A stretch of 37,607 nt of DNA, from assembly GCA_947175515.1 (NCBI GenBank), contig CAMWNA010000008.1:1-37607 (forward strand). Reading direction: 5' to 3'. Numbering within the stretch: the stretch's first letter is position 1; every line of letters starts with the position of its first letter. The stretch comes from an uncultured Clostridia bacterium. Lineage in GTDB: Bacteria > Bacillota > Clostridia > Christensenellales > Borkfalkiaceae. The translations under genes were made by a program, and so were the position numbers. The notes below the pieces were generated by a model. The model worked only from the letters and a program-made list of their open reading frames with translations, did no database searches and was not told where the DNA came from. Shown here piece after piece: positions 23,541 to 31,022 of the stretch.

Positions 23541-23628
23541 GCGGATGTACCCAAGTGGCTCAAGGGGCTCCCCTGCTAAGGGAGTAGTACGGGAAACCGT
23601 AGCGTGAGTTCAAATCTCACCATCCGCG
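23541..23628 (+). tRNA. tRNA-Ser (anticodon GCU)
   Basis: The acceptor stem GCGGATG pairs with CATCCGC. The anticodon loop CTGCTAA gives anticodon GCU, reading AGC/AGU serine codons. A long variable arm (TACGGGAAACCGTA) is present, as expected for tRNA-Ser. The T-loop TTCAAAT is normal. The discriminator is G and the 3' CCA is not fully encoded. Confidence 0.95.
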
Positions 23629-23631
23629 CCA

Positions 23632-23668
23632 AACGCCCCGAGCGACAGAGGTCGCTCGGGGCGTTTTT
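23632..23668 (+). terminator. Intrinsic terminator of tRNA-Ser
   Basis: A perfect 15-bp stem with a 4-nt loop (23632-23646 with 23651-23665) ends in a run of five T. It starts 3 nt after the tRNA. Confidence 0.92.
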
Positions 23669-23702
23669 ACGTTTTTATATGTTTTAATTTCAGTGCGGCG
23701 GT

Positions 23703-24464
23703 TTATTTTAGGGCCGCATTATATTCTGCTTCGGAAACGGGCTCGCACCACTCGGTTCTGCCGTTTTTGGCAGGGACTTCTATAGCAAGGTGCGAAAACC
23801 ACTTATCCTTGCCAGCGCCATGCCAGTGCTTAACGCCTACAGGAATATTTACAACGTCGCCTGCACACATTTTAACGGCAGGCTTGCCCCACTCCTGATA
23901 GTATCCTTCTCCACCGACGCATATTAGAATCTGTCCGCCGCCTTTTTCGGCTTGGTGTATATGCCAGTTATTGCGACACTTCGGCTCAAACGTAACGTTT
24001 GCTATAAACACCTGCTCCTTACTTACCGGCGCAAGGTAGCTTTGACCTTTAAAATATTTTGCATAAGCGTCATTCGGCGCACCGACAGGGAAAAAGATAG
24101 AATTCGCGTACGCTTCCAATTCGGTTGCCGCGGGCTTTATATCCTGCCATACTTCCTTTGCAAGATTGAAAACCGCCCAAGCCTTCGGCCATCCCGCGTA
24201 AAATGCCGTGTGAGTGATTGCCGCGGCAATTTCCGCCTTGGTTACACCGTTGTTTTTCGCATTCTGTAAATGGTGCTTCAAAGAACCGTCGCATATACCC
24301 TGCGACATAAGCGAAACGACCGTTATAATACAACGCGTTTTTAAGTCTATATCCTTGTTGTTCCAGTTTTCGCCGAACAAAACGTCGTCGTTAAAGTGTG
24401 CAAATTCCGGTGCAAACTCTCCGAGAGAATCCCTGCCTGCCGTTTGCACGATTTTCTTTTCCAT
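23703..24464 (-). CDS. Carboxymuconolactone decarboxylase-like / cupin fusion protein
   Basis: The product is 253 residues. Residues about 25-110 match the carboxymuconolactone decarboxylase (AhpD-like) fold pattern (LKHHLQNAKNNGVTKAEI, HTAFYAGWPKAW). Residues about 140-235 form a cupin with probable metal ligands His168 and His170 (WHIH) and a later pair His213/His215 (VKHWHGA). Such fusions are common in gut anaerobes, often called cupin or CMD-domain proteins. They may act as peroxidatic, redox or small-molecule enzymes, but no activity can be assigned here. The CMD part has one Cys (Cys58) in SQGICDGSLKHH, not the CxxC of true AhpD. It sits 20 bp after the dGTPase gene with its own AAGGAG site and is the last gene of the uracil salvage operon. 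Confidence 0.88.
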   Translation of the reverse strand: MEKKIVQTAGRDSLGEFAPEFAHFNDDVLFGENWNNKDIDLKTRCIITVVSLMSQGICDGSLKHHLQNAKNNGVTKAEIAAAITHTAFYAGWPKAWAVFNLAKEVWQDIKPAATELEAYANSIFFPVGAPNDAYAKYFKGQSYLAPVSKEQVFIANVTFEPKCRNNWHIHQAEKGGGQILICVGGEGYYQEWGKPAVKMCAGDVVNIPVGVKHWHGAGKDKWFSHLAIEVPAKNGRTEWCEPVSEAEYNAALK

Positions 24465-24484
24465 TAAAAATACTCCTTATTCCC

Positions 24485-25690
24485 TCAAATAAAACGTTTA
24501 TCGAAATAGTCAACGTACCTTACCGCCTTGGTGAGTTTATCGTCGGGGAAAAGATAAGCAAAAATTTCAAGGAAGTAATCGTCCGTCATACTCGCAATAA
24601 AGTCAACAACCATATCGTCAAGCCCGTAAATAAACCTTCCGCGTTTATCATAGTAGTGACCGCCGAAAATTTCCTTCAAATGGTTCTTGTAAATAGGCGA
24701 GCTTTCGTCGCCCTTTTTCAAGTCGTCCAAAAACCTTTTGTAAAGCTTTTCCATCATCGGGCGTACAACCCCGTCGTACTGCGCGGTGACTTCTTCGCAT
24801 TGATAAATTTTCAAGTTGTTCTCACGCTGGCTTTTTACCATTGCTTCGTAAACGTCGGCGCTTACTGAAAGGTACGGCTTGCTCATACTGTTCGTAATCA
24901 AATCGGCGACGATATTTTTGATTATGTCTATATTCGTTTTGCCTATAACGCTGTCTTCGAAGTCGACGCGGATTTTAAGCCGCGCCGCGTCTTGCCTGTC
25001 TTTACCTATATAGGCAATCATATCGCTTATTCTCACCACGCAGCCTTCGAGCGTTCCTGGGCGCAGCGTATGAATAAAGCCCGAATCCGTATAGCACCTT
25101 TCAAATACCTTTTCAAAATCGCCGAAGTTTGTAAGCGAACCTCTTTCATAACGCTCGTTTACTTTTTCGCCGCAATGGCAAAGTATTCCGTCAACCGTCT
25201 GCAATGTTAAGTTACAGCCGGAAATATCCTGCAGCACACGCACACTGTGAACGTTGTGGTTGAAAAATCTGCCCGTGTTGTTATTGTACAGTGCGTTTAA
25301 GTACTGTTCGCCCTTATGTCCGAAAGGCGTATGCCCTGCGTCGTGTCCTACCGCAATCGCTTCTATCAAATCGGTATTCAAACAAAGCGCCCTGCCTATC
25401 GTACGCGCAATTCTTGAAACTAGCTGAACGTGCGAAGCGCGGCGCGTGATATCGTCGTTTTTAAAAAACGAGAACACCTGCGTTTTATCCGAGCCGCGGT
25501 TATGGAAAGGACTGTGGATAATTTTATCCACGTCTATAGCGAACTGCGTGCGCACGACCTCGTTCTCGTACTTGCTTTTTTTGCGGCGCACAAAGTCGGC
25601 GTTCTTCACCGCATACGGCGAATAGCCCTCTTCTGTCCTTTCGGTTATTCCGCGCAGGGTATTAAGTTGTTCTTCCGAACATTCCTTCAA
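24485..25690 (-). CDS. dgt: dGTPase-like HD-domain deoxynucleotide triphosphohydrolase
   Basis: The product is 401 residues, as expected for the shorter Dgt-type enzymes. It should split dNTPs (classically dGTP) into nucleoside and tripolyphosphate. The HD metal site is visible: His87 (RRASHVQL), His116-Asp117 (GHDAGHTPFGH) and Asp223 (RISDMIAY). The start is TTG, with GGAGAAAAAAC before it; no in-frame ATG is closer. It is the third gene after the uracil permease and upp, 18 bp downstream of upp, so it is probably co-transcribed with salvage genes. Substrate preference among dNTPs cannot be told from sequence. Confidence 0.87.
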   Translation of the reverse strand: MKECSEEQLNTLRGITERTEEGYSPYAVKNADFVRRKKSKYENEVVRTQFAIDVDKIIHSPFHNRGSDKTQVFSFFKNDDITRRASHVQLVSRIARTIGRALCLNTDLIEAIAVGHDAGHTPFGHKGEQYLNALYNNNTGRFFNHNVHSVRVLQDISGCNLTLQTVDGILCHCGEKVNERYERGSLTNFGDFEKVFERCYTDSGFIHTLRPGTLEGCVVRISDMIAYIGKDRQDAARLKIRVDFEDSVIGKTNIDIIKNIVADLITNSMSKPYLSVSADVYEAMVKSQRENNLKIYQCEEVTAQYDGVVRPMMEKLYKRFLDDLKKGDESSPIYKNHLKEIFGGHYYDKRGRFIYGLDDMVVDFIASMTDDYFLEIFAYLFPDDKLTKAVRYVDYFDKRFI

Positions 25691-25708
25691 GTTTTTTCTC
25701 CGTTAATA

Positions 25709-26347
25709 TTACTTCGTTCCGAAAAGCCTGTCGCCTGCGTCGCCAAGGCCGGGGAGTATATATCCGTTTTCGTTCAGGCACCTGTCGAGGGTGGAAACGT
25801 ACACGGGTACGTCGGGGTGCGCCTTCGCAACCGCTTCCACTCCCTGCGGAGCCGCAATTACCGCCATAAACTTTATATTTTTACAGCCGCGTTTTTTAAG
25901 CGCGTCCAGCGCGTCGCACGCGGAACCGCCCGTAGCCAGCATAGGGTCTACCAAAAACACGGTTTTATTTTCAATTCCTTCGGGAAGCTTACAGTAATAT
26001 TCCTGAGGCTGCAAGGTTTCCTCGTCGCGGTACATTCCTATATGCCCTACCTTTGCCGTGGGAAAAACCTTATGCACGCCGTTGACCATACCAAGCCCCG
26101 CACGCAGAATAGGAACGATTGCCACGCTTTCTTCGGGGACCTTATATTGCGTAGTGGTTTCAAGCGGAGTTTCCACCTGCACGGGTATAAGCTTTACGTC
26201 GCGCATGCTTTCATAAGTCATTATCGTGGTTATTTCTTCGATAAGCTCGCGGAACTCCTTCATTCCCGTATTTTTATCGCGCAATATAGCTATTTTGTGT
26301 TTGATTAAAGGGTGATCGAATATAAATACGTTTTTGTAAGCCTTCAT
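25709..26347 (-). CDS. upp: Uracil phosphoribosyltransferase
   Basis: The product is 212 residues, standard length. It makes UMP from uracil and PRPP in pyrimidine salvage. The PRPP loop [11 protein letters not shown] and the preceding RAGLGMV segment are diagnostic, and the C-terminal uracil-binding region ([14 protein letters not shown]) is intact. It begins the base after the uracil permease stop codon, so the two are tightly coupled: permease imports uracil, Upp traps it. Confidence 0.97.
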   Translation of the reverse strand: MKAYKNVFIFDHPLIKHKIAILRDKNTGMKEFRELIEEITTIMTYESMRDVKLIPVQVETPLETTTQYKVPEESVAIVPILRAGLGMVNGVHKVFPTAKVGHIGMYRDEETLQPQEYYCKLPEGIENKTVFLVDPMLATGGSACDALDALKKRGCKNIKFMAVIAAPQGVEAVAKAHPDVPVYVSTLDRCLNENGYILPGLGDAGDRLFGTK

Positions 26348-27799
26348 TTAATTTTCCTCCTTAGTGTCTTTAAAAGCATCTTCCGCAGCTTGTGCGGCCA
26401 CGTCATTGCCTTCGGTTTTTTCTATTCCGTCAATCGTGAGCTGTTCGTTTTCGTCCTTGTTCCTGCCCTTGATATTCACGAGCAGGTTGGTAAGTATACC
26501 TAGTATAAGCGCGCACGCAACGGCGGTTATGGTAACCTTGCCGAAGTTGAGTGTAAGTCCGCCGACGCCCGTTATAAGTATTACGGATACGACGAACAGA
26601 TTTTTGTTGTCGCCGAGGTCCACGCCCTGAATCATTTTAAGACCGGACACGGCTATGAAGCCGTACAGCGCAACGCACACACCGCCCATTACGCAGGAAG
26701 GTATAGTCGCAAGGAAGGTTATGAAAGGCGCCACGAACGAGAACACTACCGCCATTCCGGCAGTAACCAAAATCGTTATAACCGAGGCGTTGCCCGAAAT
26801 CGCCACGCAGCCCACGGATTCGCCGTAGGTCGTATTGGGGCAGCCGCCGAACAGCGCGCCCGCCATTGAGCCTATGCCGTCGCCCAAAAGCGTACGGGTA
26901 AGGCCGGGATCGGTGAGAAGGTCCGTTTCTATTATAGAGGAAATGTTTTTGTGGTCTGCGATATGCTCTGCAAACACTACGAACGCAACTGGGATATACG
27001 CAACCGCAACCGAGCCTATGTATGCGCCGATAGAACCGCCCTCAACGGACATTTTACCCTTGAAAAGCTGAACGAAAGCAAAGTCGGGATACCACTGCAT
27101 ATTTTTGAAAAGCTCGAAGTTGATTATTTTCAGCTCGTCGCACTTAGCCGCGTAGCCTATGCCCGTGAATGCCGCCGCAAGAATATATCCTGCAAGTATA
27201 CCTATTATAAACGGTATCATTTTCATAAGCTTTTTGCCGTATACCGAGCAGACGATAGTTACCGCCAAGGTCGTAAGTCCGCACACAAGAGCGGCGTACG
27301 GCGAACACAGCATAATGCTTGAAGCGCTGTTTACGTTACCTTTCATTAAATCGCCTACGGCGTTGCCGGCAAGCGAAAGTCCTATTATTGCAACCGTCGG
27401 CCCTATTACGACGGCAGGCATGATTTTATTTATCCATTTAACGCCTGCAAATTTAACGACTACCGCAATTACGACGTATACGAGTCCTGCCATAACTGCG
27501 CCGATTATAAGTCCCAGATACCCGAGCGAAGCGGAAACGCCGCCGGCAAACGCCGCGGACATGCTTCCGAGGAACGCGAACGAGCTGCCTAGAAACACAG
27601 GGCTTTTGAATTTAGTGAACAGTAAGTAAACCACCGTTCCCACGCCTGCGCCGAAAAGCGCCGCCGAAATGGACATTCCGTTGCCGACAATCATCGGAAC
27701 GGCGATAGTCGCCGCGAGAATTGCCAGAAGCTGCTGCAAGGCAAACAGTATAATCTGCGTGACCTTGGGTCTGTCTTTTACGCCGTAAATCATTTTCAT
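26348..27799 (-). CDS. uraA: Uracil permease (NCS2 family)
   Basis: The product is 483 residues with about twelve to fourteen hydrophobic segments. It belongs to the nucleobase:cation symporter-2 family. Family features include AEHIADHKN in the transport core and the region GGCPNTTYGESVGC. Placement directly before upp supports uracil as substrate rather than xanthine or urate. The C-terminus has an acidic cytoplasmic tail of about 45 residues. The ATG at 27799 has GAGG 10 nt upstream; a second ATG two codons later is possible. It is the first gene of the uraA-upp-dgt-CMD/cupin operon, with a promoter at 27846-27874. Confidence 0.94.
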   Translation of the reverse strand: MKMIYGVKDRPKVTQIILFALQQLLAILAATIAVPMIVGNGMSISAALFGAGVGTVVYLLFTKFKSPVFLGSSFAFLGSMSAAFAGGVSASLGYLGLIIGAVMAGLVYVVIAVVVKFAGVKWINKIMPAVVIGPTVAIIGLSLAGNAVGDLMKGNVNSASSIMLCSPYAALVCGLTTLAVTIVCSVYGKKLMKMIPFIIGILAGYILAAAFTGIGYAAKCDELKIINFELFKNMQWYPDFAFVQLFKGKMSVEGGSIGAYIGSVAVAYIPVAFVVFAEHIADHKNISSIIETDLLTDPGLTRTLLGDGIGSMAGALFGGCPNTTYGESVGCVAISGNASVITILVTAGMAVVFSFVAPFITFLATIPSCVMGGVCVALYGFIAVSGLKMIQGVDLGDNKNLFVVSVILITGVGGLTLNFGKVTITAVACALILGILTNLLVNIKGRNKDENEQLTIDGIEKTEGNDVAAQAAEDAFKDTKEEN

Positions 27800-27822
27800 A
27801 AGTAAAAAACCTCAAAATTATT

Positions 27823-27837
27823 CGGGATAACGTCCCG
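27823..27837 (-). promoter_or_regulatory. Small hairpin near the 5' end of the uraA leader
   Basis: A 5-bp stem (CGGGA/TCCCG) with a 5-nt loop lies a few nucleotides after the predicted transcription start and about 23 nt before the ATG. It has no T run, so it is not a terminator. No PyrR-type anti-antiterminator consensus was recognised. It may simply protect the 5' end. Confidence 0.3.
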
Positions 27838-27845
27838 TCCTTTCA

Positions 27846-27874
27846 ACTATACCATATAAAGGTAAAAAATGCAA
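27846..27874 (-). promoter_or_regulatory. Sigma-A promoter of the uraA-upp-dgt operon
   Basis: The -35 is TTGCAT (27869-27874), the spacer is 17 bp and the -10 is TATAGT (27846-27851). It faces away from the lipoprotein promoter at 27941-27969, with 66 bp between the two -35 boxes. Confidence 0.75.
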
Positions 27875-27940
27875 TACCAAGTTAAAAATTAAATAATCCG
27901 CAGGGATATTTTAACATTTTTCAAATTTAATTCACTGCGC

Positions 27941-27969
27941 TTGACTTTATTAAATAATGAAATTATACT
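27941..27969 (+). promoter_or_regulatory. Sigma-A promoter of the 28001-29131 lipoprotein gene
   Basis: The -35 is TTGACT (27941-27946), the spacer is 17 bp and the -10 is TATACT (27964-27969). This shows that the longer reading frame starting at the TTG of 27941 is not coding: that TTG is the -35 box. Confidence 0.8.
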
Positions 27970-28000
27970 TAAATTACAAAATATATTTAAGGAGAAATAT

Positions 28001-29131
28001 ATGAAAAAATTTCTGGCAGTTATTGCAAGCGTTGTGCTGGCAATATCGATGTTGGCGTTTACGGGCTGCAAGGACAAAGACAGCAATCCCTACGTCATTG
28101 AAGGCAATTACAAGGAAGCTACGGCTGAACAGGTAAAGACCGAATTTGCTAAGGTTGACTTATCCTCCGCATTCGGCGACGTCACGGCAAACGACTATAA
28201 GCTCGGTTTCGAGTTAAGCGAAAGCCTCAACCTTTCTATGGACACGAAGATGTCGATGAGCGGTTATACTATGGACGTGAACTACAGCATAGGTACCGAC
28301 GCTAACTACAAAATGTCGTTTACGGATTTTGAAAACCCCGCATTCTCCGGCAGCGGCTATGCTAACCTTAACGGCAAAATGACCGTTTCCATGGATAAGG
28401 AAAGCGAAAGCACAAGTATGTCCGTAAAGACTAACCTTTATAACGACAGCGACTACGTTTACGTTGATATGTACGAAACAAAAAACGTAGAAGCATTCTT
28501 CGGAACCAGCATTAAGCCGATGAAGCTTAAAGCAAGCTTTGAAGATATCAGCAACGCTATCGCCGGTGCAGGCAACCCCGAAGGTCCCAGCCAAGACGAC
28601 ACGATTACGCCTGCGGACGAAATTATAATTGACGGCGGCGCAGACGGTCCCAACGAGATTATCGTTGCCCCCGGAATGGACGTTGACGCTCTGCTCGGAA
28701 TGCTTGACACCCTTAAAATAAAGGTTGCGCTTGATACCGAAAACGGACTTAAAGCTAAGATAACCATTGATAAGGAAAGCTACGATGCAATTCTTGCTTT
28801 GGCTGAACAGGACGCGGAAGCCGATGAAATGGGCGACGTACTTGAAAGCATTGCGGCGCTTAAAAATATGCTTGAAGTAAATACGCTCAGAATAGATATT
28901 TACTTAGCGTTCGACGCAAACGGACTTTTCTCCGCGTTTACAATCGACTGCGATATAGACGCTAAGCTTAAAACAGCGAACATTCCCGATATGCCCGTTA
29001 TGATAAGCGGAGATTTCAACGTTAAAATCAACGGCGGTATATCCGTTAAAATTTACAACGGTGATATCACTCTTCCCAACGGCATTGCAACCGACAGCTC
29101 TTACGTTGACGTGTTTGAAGTTTTAGGTTAA
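28001..29131 (+). CDS. Hypothetical lipoprotein
   Basis: The product is 376 residues from the ATG at 28001, preceded by AAGGAGAA. The signal peptide ends in the lipobox FTGC, so it is lipid-anchored outside the membrane. The mature part alternates amphipathic beta strands and contains many Lys/Asp/Ser residues; a linker rich in Asp, Pro and Gly (GGADGPNEIIVAPG) divides it. The pattern loosely recalls LppX/LolA-like beta-sheet lipoproteins, but I cannot assign a family. It is a single-gene unit with its own promoter and terminator, divergent from the uracil salvage operon. Confidence 0.85.
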   Translation: MKKFLAVIASVVLAISMLAFTGCKDKDSNPYVIEGNYKEATAEQVKTEFAKVDLSSAFGDVTANDYKLGFELSESLNLSMDTKMSMSGYTMDVNYSIGTDANYKMSFTDFENPAFSGSGYANLNGKMTVSMDKESESTSMSVKTNLYNDSDYVYVDMYETKNVEAFFGTSIKPMKLKASFEDISNAIAGAGNPEGPSQDDTITPADEIIIDGGADGPNEIIVAPGMDVDALLGMLDTLKIKVALDTENGLKAKITIDKESYDAILALAEQDAEADEMGDVLESIAALKNMLEVNTLRIDIYLAFDANGLFSAFTIDCDIDAKLKTANIPDMPVMISGDFNVKINGGISVKIYNGDITLPNGIATDSSYVDVFEVLG

Positions 29132-29143
29132 TATAGAATTAAA

Positions 29144-29168
29144 GGCGGCGTTTTACGCCGTCTTTTTT
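29144..29168 (+). terminator. Intrinsic terminator of the 28001-29131 lipoprotein gene
   Basis: An 8-bp stem (GGCGGCGT/ACGCCGTC, one G-T pair, 3-nt loop) is followed by six T. Confidence 0.85.
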
Positions 29169-29234
29169 CGTGCGGATTTTCAGCATTGAAAACGTAAGGC
29201 GGCAAAACTTGCAAAAGATTCATACTATGGGAAT

Positions 29235-29723
29235 ATGAGAGAACTTTTATATGACAGGCAGGCGGCGTTTGAATATGCTAAAAAATGGGCGTTCGGGCGC
29301 AACCCCGAATATTACGATTTTTCAAGAATAGGCGGCGACTGCACTAACTTTGCGTCTCAATGCATTTTCGCCGGAGCAAAGGTTATGAATTTTACTCCCG
29401 TGCTCGGCTGGTTCTACAGGTCGGCAAACGACCGCACGGCAAGCTGGACGGGGGTTGAATACCTTTATAACTTTTTAACGGGCAACGCCGACGGCGAAGG
29501 CCCCTACGCGGAGGAGGTTCCGCTTGATAGACTTGAAGTAGGCGATATAGTTCAGCTTGGCAGGGCTACGGGCGACTTCTACCACTCCCCCGTCGTCGTA
29601 GGCGTATCCGGCGGCAGAATATTGGTTGCCGCGCACAGCTACGACGCTTTCGGTAAGCCCCTATCGTCATACAGCTTTGAAAAGGCGCGCGGCATACATA
29701 TTCTCGGCGTGAGAGGGCAATAA
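29235..29723 (+). CDS. Amidase-domain (Amidase_6-like) cysteine hydrolase without signal peptide
   Basis: The product is 162 residues. The sequence matches the putative amidase domain found at the end of many Bacillus and Clostridium secreted proteins: YDRQAAFEYAKKWA, then GGDCTNFASQC with the likely nucleophile Cys36, then YHSPVVVG with the likely His117, and a second conserved His134 in AAHSYD. The fold is expected to be papain/NlpC-like and to cleave peptides or amides, possibly in the cell wall. Unlike most members it has no signal peptide and no attached domain. The ribosome binding site is weak (GGGAAT). No convincing promoter was found in the 66-bp gap upstream. Confidence 0.82.
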   Translation: MRELLYDRQAAFEYAKKWAFGRNPEYYDFSRIGGDCTNFASQCIFAGAKVMNFTPVLGWFYRSANDRTASWTGVEYLYNFLTGNADGEGPYAEEVPLDRLEVGDIVQLGRATGDFYHSPVVVGVSGGRILVAAHSYDAFGKPLSSYSFEKARGIHILGVRGQ

Positions 29724-29745
29724 TTTAAGGCAAGGCGCAAATCGC

Positions 29746-29774
29746 GTGACAAGGCGGAAAGTTTGTGCTACACT
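29746..29774 (+). promoter_or_regulatory. Probable promoter of the cation diffusion facilitator gene
   Basis: The -35 is GTGACA (29746-29751), the spacer is 17 bp and the -10 is TACACT (29769-29774). The start would be near 29781. This supports translation from the ATG at 29826 rather than from ATGs at 29763 or 29781. Confidence 0.5.
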
Positions 29775-29810
29775 TTTAATATGTTATCAAACCTCATAAT
29801 TAAAAAATGT

Positions 29811-29843
29811 ACGCGCGGCGGAGAAATGACTTCCGCCGCGCGT
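29811..29843 (+). promoter_or_regulatory. Perfect hairpin enclosing the ribosome binding site and start codon of the cation diffusion facilitator gene
   Basis: The arms 29811-29822 (ACGCGCGGCGGA) and 29832-29843 (TCCGCCGCGCGT) pair over 12 bp without mismatch; two G-T pairs and one T-A pair extend the stem outward to 29808-29846. The 9-nt loop GAAATGACT contains the ATG at 29826. Part of the GGAG ribosome binding site is in the stem. Such a stable structure should strongly limit translation unless it is opened. It has no T run and is not a terminator. Confidence 0.6.
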
Positions 29844-30947
29844 GTAAAAATAGGCAAAGCTTCGGGCATAGTCGGTATTATTTTAAATGCCGTGCTTTTC
29901 GCGGCGAAGCTTACGGCAGGCTTTATCGCGCACTCGCTCTCGGTTATTGCGGACGCGGTAAACAACCTTTCCGACGCGTCCTCAAACGTTATAACCTGCG
30001 TAGGCTTTAAAATGGCAAGCCGACCTGCGGACAAAGGTCACCCTTACGGACACGGCAGGTACGAATATCTTTCCGCGCTGTTCATAGCGGTAATTATTAT
30101 CGCGCTGGGCGTGGAGATTATGATTGAAAGTATAAAAAAGATTATTTCTCCCGTGCCGACGGAATTCAGCTTTCTGACAGTAGGCATACTGTGCGCCGCG
30201 GTTTTGGTTAAGCTTTGGATGTGTCTTTTTTACAGACGGCTTGCAAAAAAAGTTAATTCGCAAACGCTTTCCGCCGCATCCGTAGACAGCTTGTGCGACA
30301 GCGTTGCAACGACGGTAATACTTGCGGGGACTATAATTTCCCACTATACCTCGGTTGATTTGGACGGACCCTTGGGAATTGCCGCCGCGCTGTTTATACT
30401 TTACGGCGGGCTTACGGTAGTTAAGAGAACGGTTGACACGCTTTTAGGCAAAGCGCCTGATAAGGAGTACGCCGAAAGCGTAAGGACGCGAATTTTAAAA
30501 TACGACGGTGTTTCAGGCACGCACGATTTAATGGTGCACGATTACGGACCCAACAGGCAGTTTGCAAGCGTACACGTAGAAATGCCGGCAGAGCTGGGAA
30601 TTATAAAGTGTCACGAAATTATTGATAAGATAGAGCGCGACTTTCTGGAAAGCGACGGACTGCACCTTATTGTTCACCCGGACCCTATCGCGCACCAAGA
30701 CGATGAAACGCGGCTTTTGGTTGAGGATTGTTTGAAAGAAGTAGATTCGCGGCTGACCGCGCACGATTTAAAAATTATGAGCTGCGGAGATAAAACCAAG
30801 CTCGCGTTCGACTGCGCCGCGCCCGAGGAAATAAATCTTACAAAGGACGAAATCAGGGTAAAGGTTATCAGCGCACTGAAAGCGCGCCGCCCCGACTTGG
30901 AATGTGAAATTACTGTCGACTGCGGCTTTGCCTGCATAACGGAATAA
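29826..30947 (+). CDS. Cation diffusion facilitator family metal transporter
   Basis: The product is 373 residues from the ATG at 29826 (longer in-frame starts at 29763 and 29781 lie before or at the predicted transcript start). It exports divalent metals such as Zn, Mn, Fe or Co in exchange for protons. Six membrane spans are visible. Likely metal ligands are Asp43, Asn47 and Asp50 (IADAVNNLSD), and Asp154 and Asp158 (SVDSLCDS). The motif ADKGHPYGHGRYEY is typical. The cytoplasmic dimerisation domain (about 215-290) is followed by about 80 extra residues that resemble a second, diverged copy of this domain. The metal cannot be assigned. Translation may be controlled by the hairpin at 29811-29843. 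Confidence 0.9.
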   Translation: MTSAARVKIGKASGIVGIILNAVLFAAKLTAGFIAHSLSVIADAVNNLSDASSNVITCVGFKMASRPADKGHPYGHGRYEYLSALFIAVIIIALGVEIMIESIKKIISPVPTEFSFLTVGILCAAVLVKLWMCLFYRRLAKKVNSQTLSAASVDSLCDSVATTVILAGTIISHYTSVDLDGPLGIAAALFILYGGLTVVKRTVDTLLGKAPDKEYAESVRTRILKYDGVSGTHDLMVHDYGPNRQFASVHVEMPAELGIIKCHEIIDKIERDFLESDGLHLIVHPDPIAHQDDETRLLVEDCLKEVDSRLTAHDLKIMSCGDKTKLAFDCAAPEEINLTKDEIRVKVISALKARRPDLECEITVDCGFACITE

Positions 30948-30955
30948 AGTCAAAT

Positions 30956-30994
30956 AAAAAGCCGCCGCGCTGAAATTCAGCGCGGCGGCTTTTT
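30956..30994. terminator. Bidirectional terminator between the CDF and histidine kinase genes
   Basis: A perfect 13-bp stem with a 3-nt loop (30961-30973 with 30977-30989) has five A before and five T after it. It can serve the plus-strand CDF gene and the minus-strand kinase gene. Its core GCCGCCGCGC is shared with the hairpin at 35406-35439. Confidence 0.9.
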
Positions 30995-31022
30995 GATTTG
31001 CAACTACTTATATTCTACGCCG

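Noticed and set aside
25430-26308. Plus-strand open frame opposite upp and the dGTPase gene
   Set aside because: Both minus-strand genes are unmistakable by motif; the frame spans the junction of two genes and has no features.
27941-28000. TTG start giving 20 extra residues on the 28001-29131 lipoprotein
   Set aside because: The TTG is the -35 box of the promoter and the extra residues would precede the signal peptide.
29811-29843. NiCo or Mn riboswitch before the cation diffusion facilitator
   Set aside because: Only a single hairpin is present; the multi-stem junctions and conserved bases of these riboswitches are not visible.
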